Counted from the first letter of the stretch, positions 1 to 8,618 are shown. The stretch is DNA of 11,322 nt from Gonium pectorale (GCA_001584585.1 LSYV01000045.1:689626-700947); one strand, 5' to 3'. Notes: generated from the letters alone by a model not told the origin. Numbers and translations are program-made.

Positions 1-369
1 CAACGGAGCGGGTAAAGCGGGAGCGACGTCTACACCGGGCTGCGGCGCAAGAGCGCACACGGCCCTCGTGTCCACTATCAAAGGTCCCGTCCCGTAGCGC
101 AGAGCCGGCGCGGAGAGATGCCCCACCCTGAACGATCTTTCGGTGTGGGCCGGCCGTGCGTGGCCCCGGCCCACGGCCTCCTGACGCTGCCTCCTTCCCA
201 ACCCCCGTGAGGGCCCTTCCCCATCACGGCCCCACCACCACGGCACGACCGTACGCCGCCGCCCAGGCCACACGCCGCCGCCCAGGACAAGAGGCCCCCC
301 TCTCCCAATCCCCCGAGCCACCCATAGGCATACTGTGACCACGCGGCCGTACGCCGTACGACGCCGCAC
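1..369 (-). other. Probable intron of the left-hand minus-strand gene
   Basis: A donor (GTGCGG, starting at 369 on the minus strand) directly follows the last clearly coding codon of the exon at 370-1116. Below it the protein-like composition stops. The same frame stays open to the window edge, but its translation becomes Trp- and Arg-rich with no coding character. A possible acceptor (TTCAG, ending at 128) opens a frame that reaches the window edge, but its third codon positions lack the strong G/C bias of the real exons, so I do not call it an exon. A 15-nt unit, ACGCCGCCGCCCAGG, occurs twice 19 nt apart (253-267 and 272-286). Confidence 0.5.
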
Positions 370-1116
370 CAGGTATATCTTCTCCAGCACGTCCAGCTCC
401 TCCTGCGTCACCGCCTCGTCGTCGCTGGAGAAGGGGCCGGGGTCGCCGTCGCTGCTGCTGCTGCTGGAGGGCGGCCGCGGCGGCGGCCGCGGCGCCAGGT
501 CCATGCTCTCCTGGAAGAACCTGCCCAGCGCGTCGCCGATGTTGTCCACCGCCGCAACCTTGCGACCCACCGACCCGCTGCCAACGTCGCCCTTGGGCGT
601 AGCGCGCACTCCGGGCCGGAGCAGCGCCGTCGTCGCCATCATGCCGCCGCCGGCGCCGCCAGCCGGCGCGCCGCTGAGGGCGGTACCGGAGGGCGAGCTG
701 CGCTGCACGCCGGGCGGTCCGAGGCTGCGGGGGCTGTGGGGCGGCCCGGTGGCGAGGCTGGTGTTGGGGGCGCCGATCATGCGGCCGAGCGTGGAGGTGG
801 GGTGGGCGCTGTCGGCCGCAGGGGCGGATGCGGAGGAGCCGCCGCCGGCAGAGGTGGCCACCGTCGCCGCCGCCCCGCCGGTGGTGACGCCGAAGAGCCC
901 CAGCGGCGCGACAAAGCGGCCGGTGCTGCCGCTGCGGCGTTTGAAGGACGGGGTCGACAGCCCGCCGGCGGAGGTGGAGTCGGCGTTGCTGCGGCTGGTG
1001 ACGGCGCCGCCGCCACCGCCGCTATTGATGCCGCTTCCGGCGCCGCCGCCGCCGCCGGCGATGCTAGATGTTAGGATGCCGGCGGCGGTGACGCCCGTCG
1101 TGGTGTGACGCTGCAT
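370..1116 (-). CDS. First coding exon of an unrecognised protein with a disordered N-terminus (partial, continues past the left edge)
   Basis: The minus strand encodes 249 residues in one open frame from ATG at 1116 to a GT donor at 369. I do not recognise the family. Residues 1-170 are Gly/Ser/Thr/Ala-rich and low in complexity, with poly-Gly runs and a basic patch (SFKRRSGSTGR). The more ordered part is near residues 185-205 (KVAAVDNIGDALGRFFQES), which could form an amphipathic helix. A Pro/Arg block follows, then a run of six Ser leading into an acidic Ser/Asp segment. The exon ends in TQEELDVLEKIYL, which looks like the start of a folded or coiled-coil region continuing in the next exon. 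The start is chosen because TGA lies in frame at 1149-1147, between the ATG and a strong upstream acceptor at 1173. An internal exon with a weak acceptor near 1149 remains possible. Third positions are strongly G/C, and the opposite strand shows no comparable signal. The conserved domain must lie outside the window. Confidence 0.65.
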
Positions 1117-1172
1117 CGCGCCGCCGCCGGCGACCGCAGCGCAGCCTCACCACTGGAGCGGGCGTGTGCTAC

Positions 1173-1230
1173 CTGTGTGGGTGCGTGGGTGGGTGGGTGG
1201 TGGTGGGTTGGTGGGTGGATGTGGAAAAGG
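1173..1230 (-). other. Splice acceptor with long C-rich tract, probable end of a 5'-UTR intron
   Basis: Read on the minus strand, repeated CCCACC/CCACC units run into CACCCACACAG, ending at 1173. This is a textbook algal acceptor. The exon it opens has an in-frame TGA at 1149-1147 before the ATG at 1116, so the splice most likely joins 5' UTR to the first coding exon. The matching donor further upstream was not identified. Confidence 0.45.
1187..1207 (+). other. G-quadruplex-capable tract
   Basis: The plus strand has four G-triplets (1187-1189, 1191-1193, 1195-1197 and 1205-1207) separated by loops of 1, 1 and 7 nt, which fits the canonical quadruplex pattern. It is the complement of the C-rich acceptor tract of the left-hand gene, so it would fold in DNA on the template strand, not in that gene's RNA. 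Confidence 0.5.
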
Positions 1231-2759
1231 CGGGCTTCCGAGCTCGAGAGAAAACCCGGGCCCGCCAGGCGCCAGATGCGCGGCGCCCGCCTTGTAGCTA
1301 TGGCCGTCACTTTGGGGGGGGGGGGTGGTAAGGGGACGGGGCGTGCGACTTGCTTTCATCAGCCAGGGCATGGCGTCCCATGCTAGGCGGGCGGATGTAT
1401 GCAGTGCGCGGTTATGGGCGTCCTCTTGAGAGAGGCACCCGCAACGAGGCCAACACACGCCTCTGCGCCGGCCCTGCCCCTCCGCCCCAGCTCGCACACC
1501 ACCCGGGGTGGGGCCCGTCGCCGGAAGATGCCCGCCGAGCGCACAGGCAACCCCCCGGACCGCGGCGCCGACTGGTAGCTCTGACTACGCAAGTTGGCCC
1601 GAGGTCAGAGCATCCAGTCCCACATGCGGGCGCTGTGCGTGCGCGGCGGGGTCAAACCCTTAACACCGACCCGTTCCAGACACATCCTGCCCACAGCCGT
1701 GCACGCCCGGCACTCCAGATGTAACCCAGTCGCACTTGTTAAAGGTCGCTAGCCACTCCTTCCCCTTCAGCAGCTCCTGTGGCGCGGGCCGGTCCATCCG
1801 CCATAGCCGATGCTGTCCCAGCAGCAAGTGTGTTGGCGATAAACAAGGAGTATTCGTAATGTGCAGAAACCTGAGGTGACTGAGCCTCAGGACGTCAGGG
1901 ACGCGGGCCTAGCACCCAATAGAAACGCACAGTACTTCTATGTCCTGTGCTTTACAAAGGCGTCTCTTCACTCAAGCCTAAGCTCGCGTCACGCCAGAGC
2001 TTCGAGTGAGTCTGGAGAATGTAGCACCTCAAATGGTGCCAAGTTTACGCCAGTGTTTCAGTGCAAGGTTACATTTGCAAGGATTCGCACAGATGGGTGA
2101 AGACCCACAGCATTCCCGGACGTCACACGCCAACCGTCGCAACCGCTCATGGCGCACCCCTATCAGTTGTCAGGTACGTAAGCAGTAGACTCAATGAAAA
2201 ATTTTGGTAATATGATATATTGCCTGCAAGTGTTGCAATACGGAACTACGGAGCGAGCTTTGTCGCGTACTTGCGTTGCTTTTGCGCAGCGCATTTTCCA
2301 GCCTGTTATAAACCAAATTCAGCCCTGAACTCTGACAATCACTTGCACGGTTTCTGCGAGTACTGAGACGAAATGTCTGTCAACATTTATTTGGTCTGCC
2401 AAAGGCAGAAGTTCTTCCAGCCGCAACGGTAAGCCTTTTGGCCAAGGGCTTGGGAACAGCACCAGGATCCACCTGACCGGATCCAGCTTTCACTTCGGTG
2501 CGTGCAGCGCCATACGCGTTCAAGCGAACGATCGATAACATGCTTCACAACCCATTGATAACTTATACATCGTATCTTCTTGTAGCTGCGACCTCAACTT
2601 CACAGCGGGCTAAGCGGACGCCGTTCAGCGCATTTTCCAAGTTCCTCTACAATGGACATGCAGCTGGACAAATCACAGACGTAGTCAAGGGCCTCTTCCC
2701 GTGAGGGGTGGCACCCGGCGCGATGCGAAGCAGGAAGGAGCAGAACGCCACAAGTAGTT

Positions 2760-2769
2760 GATATAAGAG
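2760..2769 (+). promoter_or_regulatory. TATA-like box of the IQ gene
   Basis: GATATAAGAG lies 54 nt before the first in-frame ATG at 2823. Transcription starting about 30 nt downstream would give a 5' UTR of roughly 30-35 nt, which is short but workable. The box sits where the AT-rich stretch returns to GC-rich coding sequence. No acceptor with a good pyrimidine tract lies between it and the ATG, which supports this as the gene start. It is a single short motif without further support. Confidence 0.35.
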
Positions 2770-2822
2770 GCTCTGCTCGAGCGGAGGAGCCTAGGGGGGT
2801 TGCGCCGTTGGGCCAACGTCCC

Positions 2823-5800
2823 ATGGACTACACCGCCATGTCCAAGAGGCGTGAAGCCGCTGCACGCCGAATTCAGGTTGGGTCGCTTCACGCGTTTTGC
2901 AGGGGCTGTGCGAAACTGAATCTGACTTTATCCACGTCTCCTGACCCCAGGCGGCATGGCGTGCATACAAGGGCCGTCAGGCGTTCCTACGCATGCGGGT
3001 ACGGAGAACTGGAGGGGCCTATTGGAGGGCTTGAGGGGCGTAGTAGAGGTCTGGGTGTGCGGGCATCGAACCTGCAGGACGCATCGACCGTCACGGCACG
3101 GTGTCCGACACGGCTGCCTCGCATTAGGGGAGTGGGAGTGCGCGAGGAAGATCTTAGCCGCGGCGTTGCACGACTGCTGTGTTGCGTATGCGTGGCAGCG
3201 GAGGAATATGTAAAGGTGGCGAACAAGAGCAACCTAGAGTGGACCCTCATCCCGCGCCCGTCCCAGCAAGTAACCCCTGAAGGACTTGACGCTGGAGTGC
3301 CGGGCTGGGCTGGACAACTGGGCTGAGCTGGGCTGACCCGCGACTGCTGTGTTGAACAGGAAAACGCATACGACGAGCGAAAATGATGTGACAGCTGTGC
3401 GTGCGTGGGCTGGGTGTGTTACGCGCGCGTGTCTCAAACGGGCTGGCTGTGTGTTGAAATGAAACGACGCTAGCTGTGTGTTATGTATGCGTTACGGCAT
3501 GCTCAAAACAGTTGTGTGTGTGCGTGGGCGCGTCAGAAGCAACCCTTGCGATGTGGGCGCGCGCGCGGCGGTGCGGCGGCGGCGCGTGCGCGCGCGCACA
3601 GCACGGCGTTTCCAGCCGCGGAGGCGCGCTGGCAGGCGCCTTTTACGAATTCCGCAAGGACGGGTCATGCCCATGAAGAGCAGTTGGGACTCACATTCAA
3701 CCGCATTCCCTCTCCCCCCTCTGGTCCCTCCCCTTCTCCCGCCTGCCCTTGTCCCCTTCCGACAGGATGCCGCGGGCAAGATCCAGGCCGTGGCAAAGGG
3801 CTGGTACGTCCGCAAAAAGGTACGAGCCGCTGCGCGCACCCCACACGCGCCTTCCGTTCGGCGGTGCGCACCCGCTTCGCAGCCCCAATCACCGCGGCTT
3901 GTCGGCACCGATACGGTCCCGCCCTCCGCCCTCCACGCCCTTTCCTCCGAACAAGCCCCGCAGCCTAACCCGCCCCCCGCCCCACACACCCCTAACCCCA
4001 GGTTGCGTTGGAACGGCCCGGAAGGGAGTCGGCGCTCCCAGGCTCGTCTAGCCAGAATCCTTTGCAGCCCTCTTCCCCTCTGCAGCACCGCAGCGCTCAG
4101 CTCGCTATCCTGTTGACCCGCCCCTCCACCCCACATGCGACCACAGGTCCAGGAGCAGCGGGACCGGCAGGACATGGAGCAGCGCTTCCACGGCCTGATG
4201 GACCGACACCGGGAGAAGATGAGGGTGCGTACCGCATGCCGTGTGTTATGTATGCGTAACTGTATGCTCAAAACAGTTCTATGGGCGACAAAGCGACAAG
4301 CGCATGCCGTGTGTGTGTGGGGATCGGGGGCCGCGAGGCTGCTGGCGAGGCAGTGACACTGGCGGGCCAGCAGGAGTGCCGGACAGAAGACGCATGACTA
4401 CTAGGAGGATCAGCAGCAGCAGTGACGGGTTGGCCTTACCGAACCCGCGGAAAACTGAGCCGTAATACTACAGGCTGTAGGGGCTGGGGGGCCGCGCCCG
4501 CACCCGGGACCCACCCGCCATGGACCCTCCTGGACATTTCGTGAAACTGGCAATACCTCCTCTTGCCACCGGGCACGAATGTATCACGCGCTTCTGTGCA
4601 CTGCCTCCCTTCCCTATGCCTCAATCCCAATCTACCCCCTACTTCCGATCCACCCAACCAGATCCTGGAGGAGGAGAAGCGCGAGCTGCTCAAGCTGCCG
4701 GGCGGGGAGCTGGAGGACTGGGAGCGCCGCCGCTTCCTGGCGGCCGTCAGGGTGCAGGCAGCCTGGCGGGGCCTGGTGGCGCGGCGCAGGCTGGCCCGGT
4801 CACCCGAGCGCGCCAAGCGCGAGCAGGTGGGCGGGGGACAGGCGGTGACGGCCGGGGGAGGCGTGGTGCGGGGGCAGGGCTCTGTGGGATGGGCATTCGG
4901 TTCGGTTAGTGCCGGTTTGGGACAGACACCCTGAATATCCTCTTGGGGTTGAGCGGGCCCGGGTGTTGTGGGGTTGTTGCCCGGGAGCGCGGCGGCGGGG
5001 CGGCAGGCGCGGAGCCGGGCCTGGGGTCCTACATGGTACCAGATCCGCTCCCAGCTGGTGACCACGGAAACAACTGGGTGGCGTATCCTACACCCCGTTA
5101 CCCCTTGCTCCCGGCCTCCGCCGGCCATGAATAACCCCACCTGCCTCCCGCCCCGCCCCGAACCCCCAACCCCCTCCCTCCACAGGCCGCCCGCCGCATC
5201 CAGGCGGCCTTCAAGAAGGTCATGCGCTCGCGCAGCGCGGGGGGAGCCTTTGCCGGCGTCCTCTCCGCCGCCGGCAGCCTGGCGCTCCAGCCCGGCGGCC
5301 GTGGAGCCGGCACCGGCCCCAGCCCCTCCCGCCAGTCCTACGCGCTGCGCCAGAGCGGCGCATCCGTGCTGCTGGGCAGTCCGCGCCTCCCGGACAGCCC
5401 CAGCGGCGGCGGCGGCGCCCTCAGCCCGCCGGCGGCCCGGAGCCCGCTGTCGGCGCTCAGTCCGCAGCAGCAGGCGCAGCAGGCGCAGGCCGGGAGGTCG
5501 GGGGTGGCGGGAGCGGGGCTGGGCCCAGGCGGGGAGATAGCCCGCAGCGCTGCCACCATGGGCACCAAGAGGTACAAGGAACTGCAGGCGCAGGTGCGCG
5601 CGGCCGGGGCCGGGGGCCGCCATGCCGGCCGGTACAGGGCCGCGGTGGGGTGCACTGGTGTGTCACGCGGGTAGCCCGATAATTGGACCCTCACCTGTCG
5701 CCCACCCATCCGCCCACGCACCAAGCAATCCGACCACACCGCCGTGCCTAGGCTGTGTGGGTCTGGCCAGGCATTTGCGCTTTGCATGCCGTCCATAGTG

Positions 5801-7975
5801 AGAACGCCCAGCGCCTCCAGCGTCCCTTGCCCCCCCCTTCCATGAACTGTGGATCGGCGCCACGTGTCGCGACCCGTTCCCCACTCTTCATCCCCTTTCC
5901 CCCCCCCCCCACCACACACAAGCACGCGACCCCGTCCTCCCCATCGAGAATGCCTTCGAATCGTCTGATCCCGCACCCCTAACCCGAACAGGTGGAGGGC
6001 AAGTTGGGCGCCTACGTGGCGCTGGCCAAGGCCCGCGGCTCCGCCCGTCGCCCTGACGGCCGCGCCATCGACGCCCGGCTGGCCGCCCTGCTGGGCGAGC
6101 ACCGCCGCACCGCCCCGGAGCGGCTGGCGGCCGCCCGCACGCGGCAGCAGAACCTGGTGGCGGTGGACGGCCTGTGCGCGCAGCTAGAGCAGGTGCAGTG
6201 GGTGTATGTGTGTTTTGGGGGGCGGGACTGAGGGCCGGGTCCAAGGGCTGGTGCCGTGGAGGTCGGGCGTGCGGACCGGAGCGGACGGGGGGGGTGAAGC
6301 GTTGAGGCCCGGGGGTGGCAGGGTAGAGGCAGCACGAGGGGCAGGAGGAGGTAGGGCCAGGCCGCTTTCGCTATGTGCAGGGCCTCTCTGCCTCTTGTTC
6401 CGGCTGCGCGCGGGCACCAAAGGGGTGCCACAACTCGTGATAGTTGCGCTCAGCGCGCTGCGCGCACACCTCCTCCGCATCGGCAAATTTAGACCCTGGG
6501 GCCCGTCCCTCGCCCGCCTCTCCGCACCTCAACCCACGGAGGCGCGCTGGCCCGGGCAGCTATCTCGCGAAGTCCGGGCATCATGTCCGCTACCTCCACA
6601 GGCCGTCGCACGTCCCGCACCACGCCGTTGTACGGTCGCCTCCCTCTCCTACCCCCAGCTGTGATGCCAGGCCTACCCGCTCCCTATGCGCCGCCGCCCC
6701 CACCGCCCGCACGCACCACCCCTGCAGGTGCGCCCCCTGGCGGACCTGCCCCCCGACGCGGCGCCGCAGGACTTCCCGCGTCCGCCCCGCGGCTCGGAGC
6801 GGGCGGAGCGCGCGGCCACGGCACATGCGCTAGCGCTGGCGGAGGCTCGCGTGGGCACCCGCTGGTGGGCGCACCTGAGGGGCCTCAACACGACGGTGCG
6901 TCGCGCCGAAGCATGCGTATGTGTATGTGGGGGGAGGAGAGATGCGAACGGACTGGTTCAAAACACTGCGTTGCGTTGTGGTGTGTGTGCGGCGTGTGTG
7001 TTGAAATGAAACGACGCATACGACGAGCGTAGGCGCGAAAGCGATGGTGTCGATGTAAGGCCCAGCTCCAGATGTAGTCGAAGGGGTGATGTCCCTGCAC
7101 GTTAGTTCGGCGGCGACCAACATCGTAGCCCCGTAGTGGCGTGTGGGGGTGTATTTGCAGGGCCCTGCATCCGCTTCTTTAGGTCTGGGTTGGGAGCTGT
7201 AGGTCTACGGAGGGTGTTGAGTACCTGGCTTCCCGAACGGACGGCACGTCGTGCGTGGGATGGAAGGCAGGGGAAAGAATGTCCAGACCTCAATTCACAG
7301 CGCCCGTGCCCTTGTTGAACCGCAGCCCTCCTTTGCCGCCGCCGTGCGCTTGCAGGCGGTCCAGGACGCGCTGCTCGCTGAGGACGAGGAGCGGTGGGAT
7401 GCCATGGACGCGGTGTGGCGCCGCAGGTGGCAGGAGGCGGAGGAGGAGGTGCGCGGCCTGGGGGCGGGGCCATAGAGCTGCAAAGGTCTAGCAAGCCTCG
7501 GGCGCCTACCTGCCTTCGCCCATCCGAGATCTGCATCCGTTGTGGGTGAATGAGCGCTCCGGTGGCGCTTTCTGCTTGAACAGCTGGCGCGCCACTCCAT
7601 TCTTGTCAATGCTGCTCTGGGCTCTTGCTCTCTGATCCCACACTCGCTGCAACCGCTTGAGTGAGCCTCGCCTCCTCAGCACCACCGCCGCGCCTCGCTC
7701 CATGTCCCACTCCGCCTCGCCTCATCTCACCGCGTCCACCTTGGCCCCCAACCAAACCCCACGTGCCCACCCGCCTGGCGCAGGAGAACCGCCGGCCCGA
7801 GCTGCTGGACCAGCTCAAGCCCCGCACTGGCGCCGGCGCGGCGGCAGTGGCGGCGGCGCGGCAGGCGGTGGCGATGCGCTCCAAGGAGGACGAGTACGCG
7901 GCCAGGGCGGCGGCGGCGGCGCTGGCGGTGCCGGTGGCGCCCATGGCGGGCGCGGCGGCGGCCAGGGTCGGATAG
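2823..7975 (+). CDS. Four-IQ-motif calmodulin-binding protein, nephrocystin-5 (IQCB1)-like; ten exons, 486 aa
   Basis: Exons: 2823-2876, 2951-2998, 3766-3819, 4147-4224, 4662-4826, 5186-5593, 5992-6192, 6728-6895, 7356-7448, 7784-7975 (TAG at 7973). Every join is GT-AG and phase 0. IQ motifs start at residue 17 (IQAAWRAYKGRQ), 40 (IQAVAKGWYVRKK), 109 (VQAAWRGLVARRR) and 138 (IQAAFKKVMRSR). IQ1 and IQ2 are each assembled or placed correctly only by splicing. Residues 53-105 are a charged helical linker containing ELLKLPGGELEDW. Residues 150-258 are Ser/Pro/Gly-rich with several SP sites and a Gln run. Residues 258-445 are again helical and charged, with a Trp-rich patch (TRWWAHL), and the tail is Ala-rich. 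Motif spacing of 23, 69 and 29 is close to that recalled for animal IQCB1 (about 24, 69 and 30), a 598-residue cilium transition-zone protein that binds calmodulin and CEP290. That family assignment is inference. Unlike IQCB1, almost nothing precedes IQ1. The start is the first ATG after the TATA-like box; ATG at 2838 is an alternative. An IQ-rich axonemal protein of another family is the main alternative. Confidence 0.82.
3062..3080 (-). other. RNA polymerase III B-box-like match, possible SINE or tRNA remnant
   Basis: Inside intron 2 the minus strand reads GGTTCGATGCC, an exact match to the B-box pattern GGTTCGANNCC, followed by CCGCACACCCAGACC. The T-stem around it pairs at only four of five positions. 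I find no matching 5' acceptor strand and no convincing A box upstream, so this is not a tRNA gene. It may be a decayed tRNA-derived element or chance. Confidence 0.15.
3171..3513 (+). repeat. Cluster of short repeated modules in intron 2 of the IQ gene
   Basis: This stretch is built from words that recur here and in other introns. CGACTGCTGTGTTG occurs at 3171-3184 and 3341-3354. A module beginning TGTGTTGAA and ending ACGCATACGACGAGCG spans 3348-3379 and recurs at 6995-7029. A 23-nt word containing GTTGAAATGAAACGACGC at 3448-3470 is identical at 6995-7017. GTGTGTTATGTATGCGT at 3476-3492 and ATGCTCAAAACAGTT at 3499-3513 recur together at 4241-4278. TG-rich spacers and GGGCTG repeats (3302-3335) lie between. 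No open frame or clear terminal inverted repeats were seen, so the type of element is unknown. Confidence 0.65.
4241..4278 (+). repeat. Second copy of the 38-nt intronic repeat (intron 4)
   Basis: The first 17 nt and last 15 nt are identical to 3476-3492 and 3499-3513, with a diverged 6-nt centre of the same length. The copy starts 16 nt after the donor of intron 4. Same orientation as the intron 2 copy. Confidence 0.65.
6995..7029 (+). repeat. Third repeat copy, with the two intron 2 modules joined (intron 8)
   Basis: Positions 6995-7017 match 3448-3470 exactly over 23 nt, and 7014-7029 match 3364-3379 exactly over 16 nt. Here the two words overlap in one continuous unit, which suggests this copy is nearer the ancestral form and that intron 2 carries split or rearranged copies. 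TG-rich sequence precedes it, as in intron 2. Confidence 0.65.
7326..7355 (+). other. Alternative in-frame 5' extension of exon 9
   Basis: Two CAG acceptors lie 30 nt apart, ending at 7325 and 7355, both in frame with exon 9. The downstream one has the better pyrimidine tract and is used in the gene model. Using the upstream one would add ten residues (PSFAAAVRLQ), whose AAVRLQ resembles the start of an IQ motif. Which is used cannot be decided from the sequence. Confidence 0.35.
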
Positions 7976-8613
7976 GCGATGCGCGCGACAGCGGGAAGGC
8001 GCTTGTGCTGTGGCAGCGGGTCGCTGATAGGTCAGGGCCTTGAGGTCAGGACAACGGGGTCATGGGGTCTGTAGGTAGTGTGCTCTGGCTCCGGCTTGTG
8101 TTGCGCACGGTCCGGTTGTGCCCGGAAGTGGTGGACCACCCCGCCTCGGGTACGATCGTAAACTGACTCCTGCACGCCTACCCCAAGAGTGGGATGCCGG
8201 TCGAGGAGCCGGTTGTCTGACGAGGCCCTCTCTGGGCTGGCGAGAGGCATACTGTGTGGATTACACGGCAACCCAGGTATGGAGTCCGGTCCGGCCGCTA
8301 TTGCCGTACCGGCAGAGGCGACGCACGGGCGGCTCCTGCCGGCCGGCCGGGAGGCGGCAGTCCACAAGAGCCCGAGGATGGGGCTCAGCACGGGCTCCAG
8401 AGTGGCGAGCGGTGCAGTCGCGCTGCGGGTCTGGAGCGGTGGTTGAGCTCGTGAGAGCCAATCCTTCATCACCTTAAAATTGAAGGCCTCAAAGCGCCAG
8501 GCCAGAACGCGTCCACCAATCGTGCGCTTCGGGCGCCTTCACCATGCATTGCGTCCCAGGGGCCCGTGAACCCGCTGTCCGCAGGCGTGCGATGCGTCGA
8601 GCCGAACCTGATC

Positions 8614-8618
8614 TTACA
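8614..8618 (-). terminator. Candidate polyadenylation signal (TGTAA) of the right-hand minus-strand gene
   Basis: TGTAA on the minus strand is the first canonical algal signal after the stop codon at 9569, and I found no other between 8619 and 9568. It implies a 3' UTR of about 0.95-1 kb, which is within the range for these algae. A second TGTAA lies at 8265-8261. Confidence 0.4.

Larger units (their letters stand above)
1117..2822. other. Divergent intergenic region between the left-hand gene and the IQ gene
   Basis: No supported coding exon lies here. Positions 1117-1172 are probably 5' UTR of the left gene. Next to them a long C-rich tract on the minus strand ends in CACAG at 1173, so a 5'-UTR intron is likely. 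A run of 12 G lies at 1314-1325. From about 1850 to 2700 the base composition changes: by hand count 2161-2220 has 18 G/C of 60 and 2521-2580 has 23 of 60, against roughly two thirds G/C elsewhere. The 14-nt word CAGCGCATTTTCCA occurs at 2287-2300 and again at 2626-2639. Open frames in this part are short, with no algal codon bias. The region should contain both divergent promoters. Confidence 0.6.

Noticed and set aside
335..1108. Plus-strand open frame of 257 codons
   Set aside because: It is the antisense shadow of the minus-strand exon at 370-1116. The minus reading has G/C-ending codons and an algal-like composition plus donor and ATG context; the plus reading is Pro/Leu-rich without these.
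1147..1497. Minus-strand frame of 116 codons upstream of the left-hand exon
   Set aside because: It ends in TGA just before the predicted start codon, and its Pro/Thr/His-rich 3' half is the translated pyrimidine tract of a probable intron.
2498..2704. 68-codon plus-strand frame in the AT-rich island
   Set aside because: No codon bias like the neighbouring exons, no similarity I recognise, and no splice sites that link it to the IQ gene.
3050..3130. tRNA gene on the minus strand
   Set aside because: Only the T-loop region fits. The T-stem has a mismatch and no acceptor stem partner or D-arm is found upstream.
2808..3326. Unspliced plus-strand frame starting at a TTG
   Set aside because: TTG is not a normal nuclear start codon, and reading through 2877 destroys the IQ motif. 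Splicing 2876 to 2951 restores IQAAWRAYKGRQ.
3492..4271. Minus-strand open frame of 259 codons
   Set aside because: It lies opposite exons 3 and 4 of the IQ gene and across its introns. The plus-strand exons have precise splice sites and restore regular IQ spacing; the minus frame is Arg/Cys-rich with no recognisable features.
4436..5623. Minus-strand open frame of 395 codons, the longest in the window
   Set aside because: It spans exons 5 and 6 and intron 5 of the IQ gene antisense. Long antisense frames are common in very GC-rich exons, and its sequence is compositionally random.
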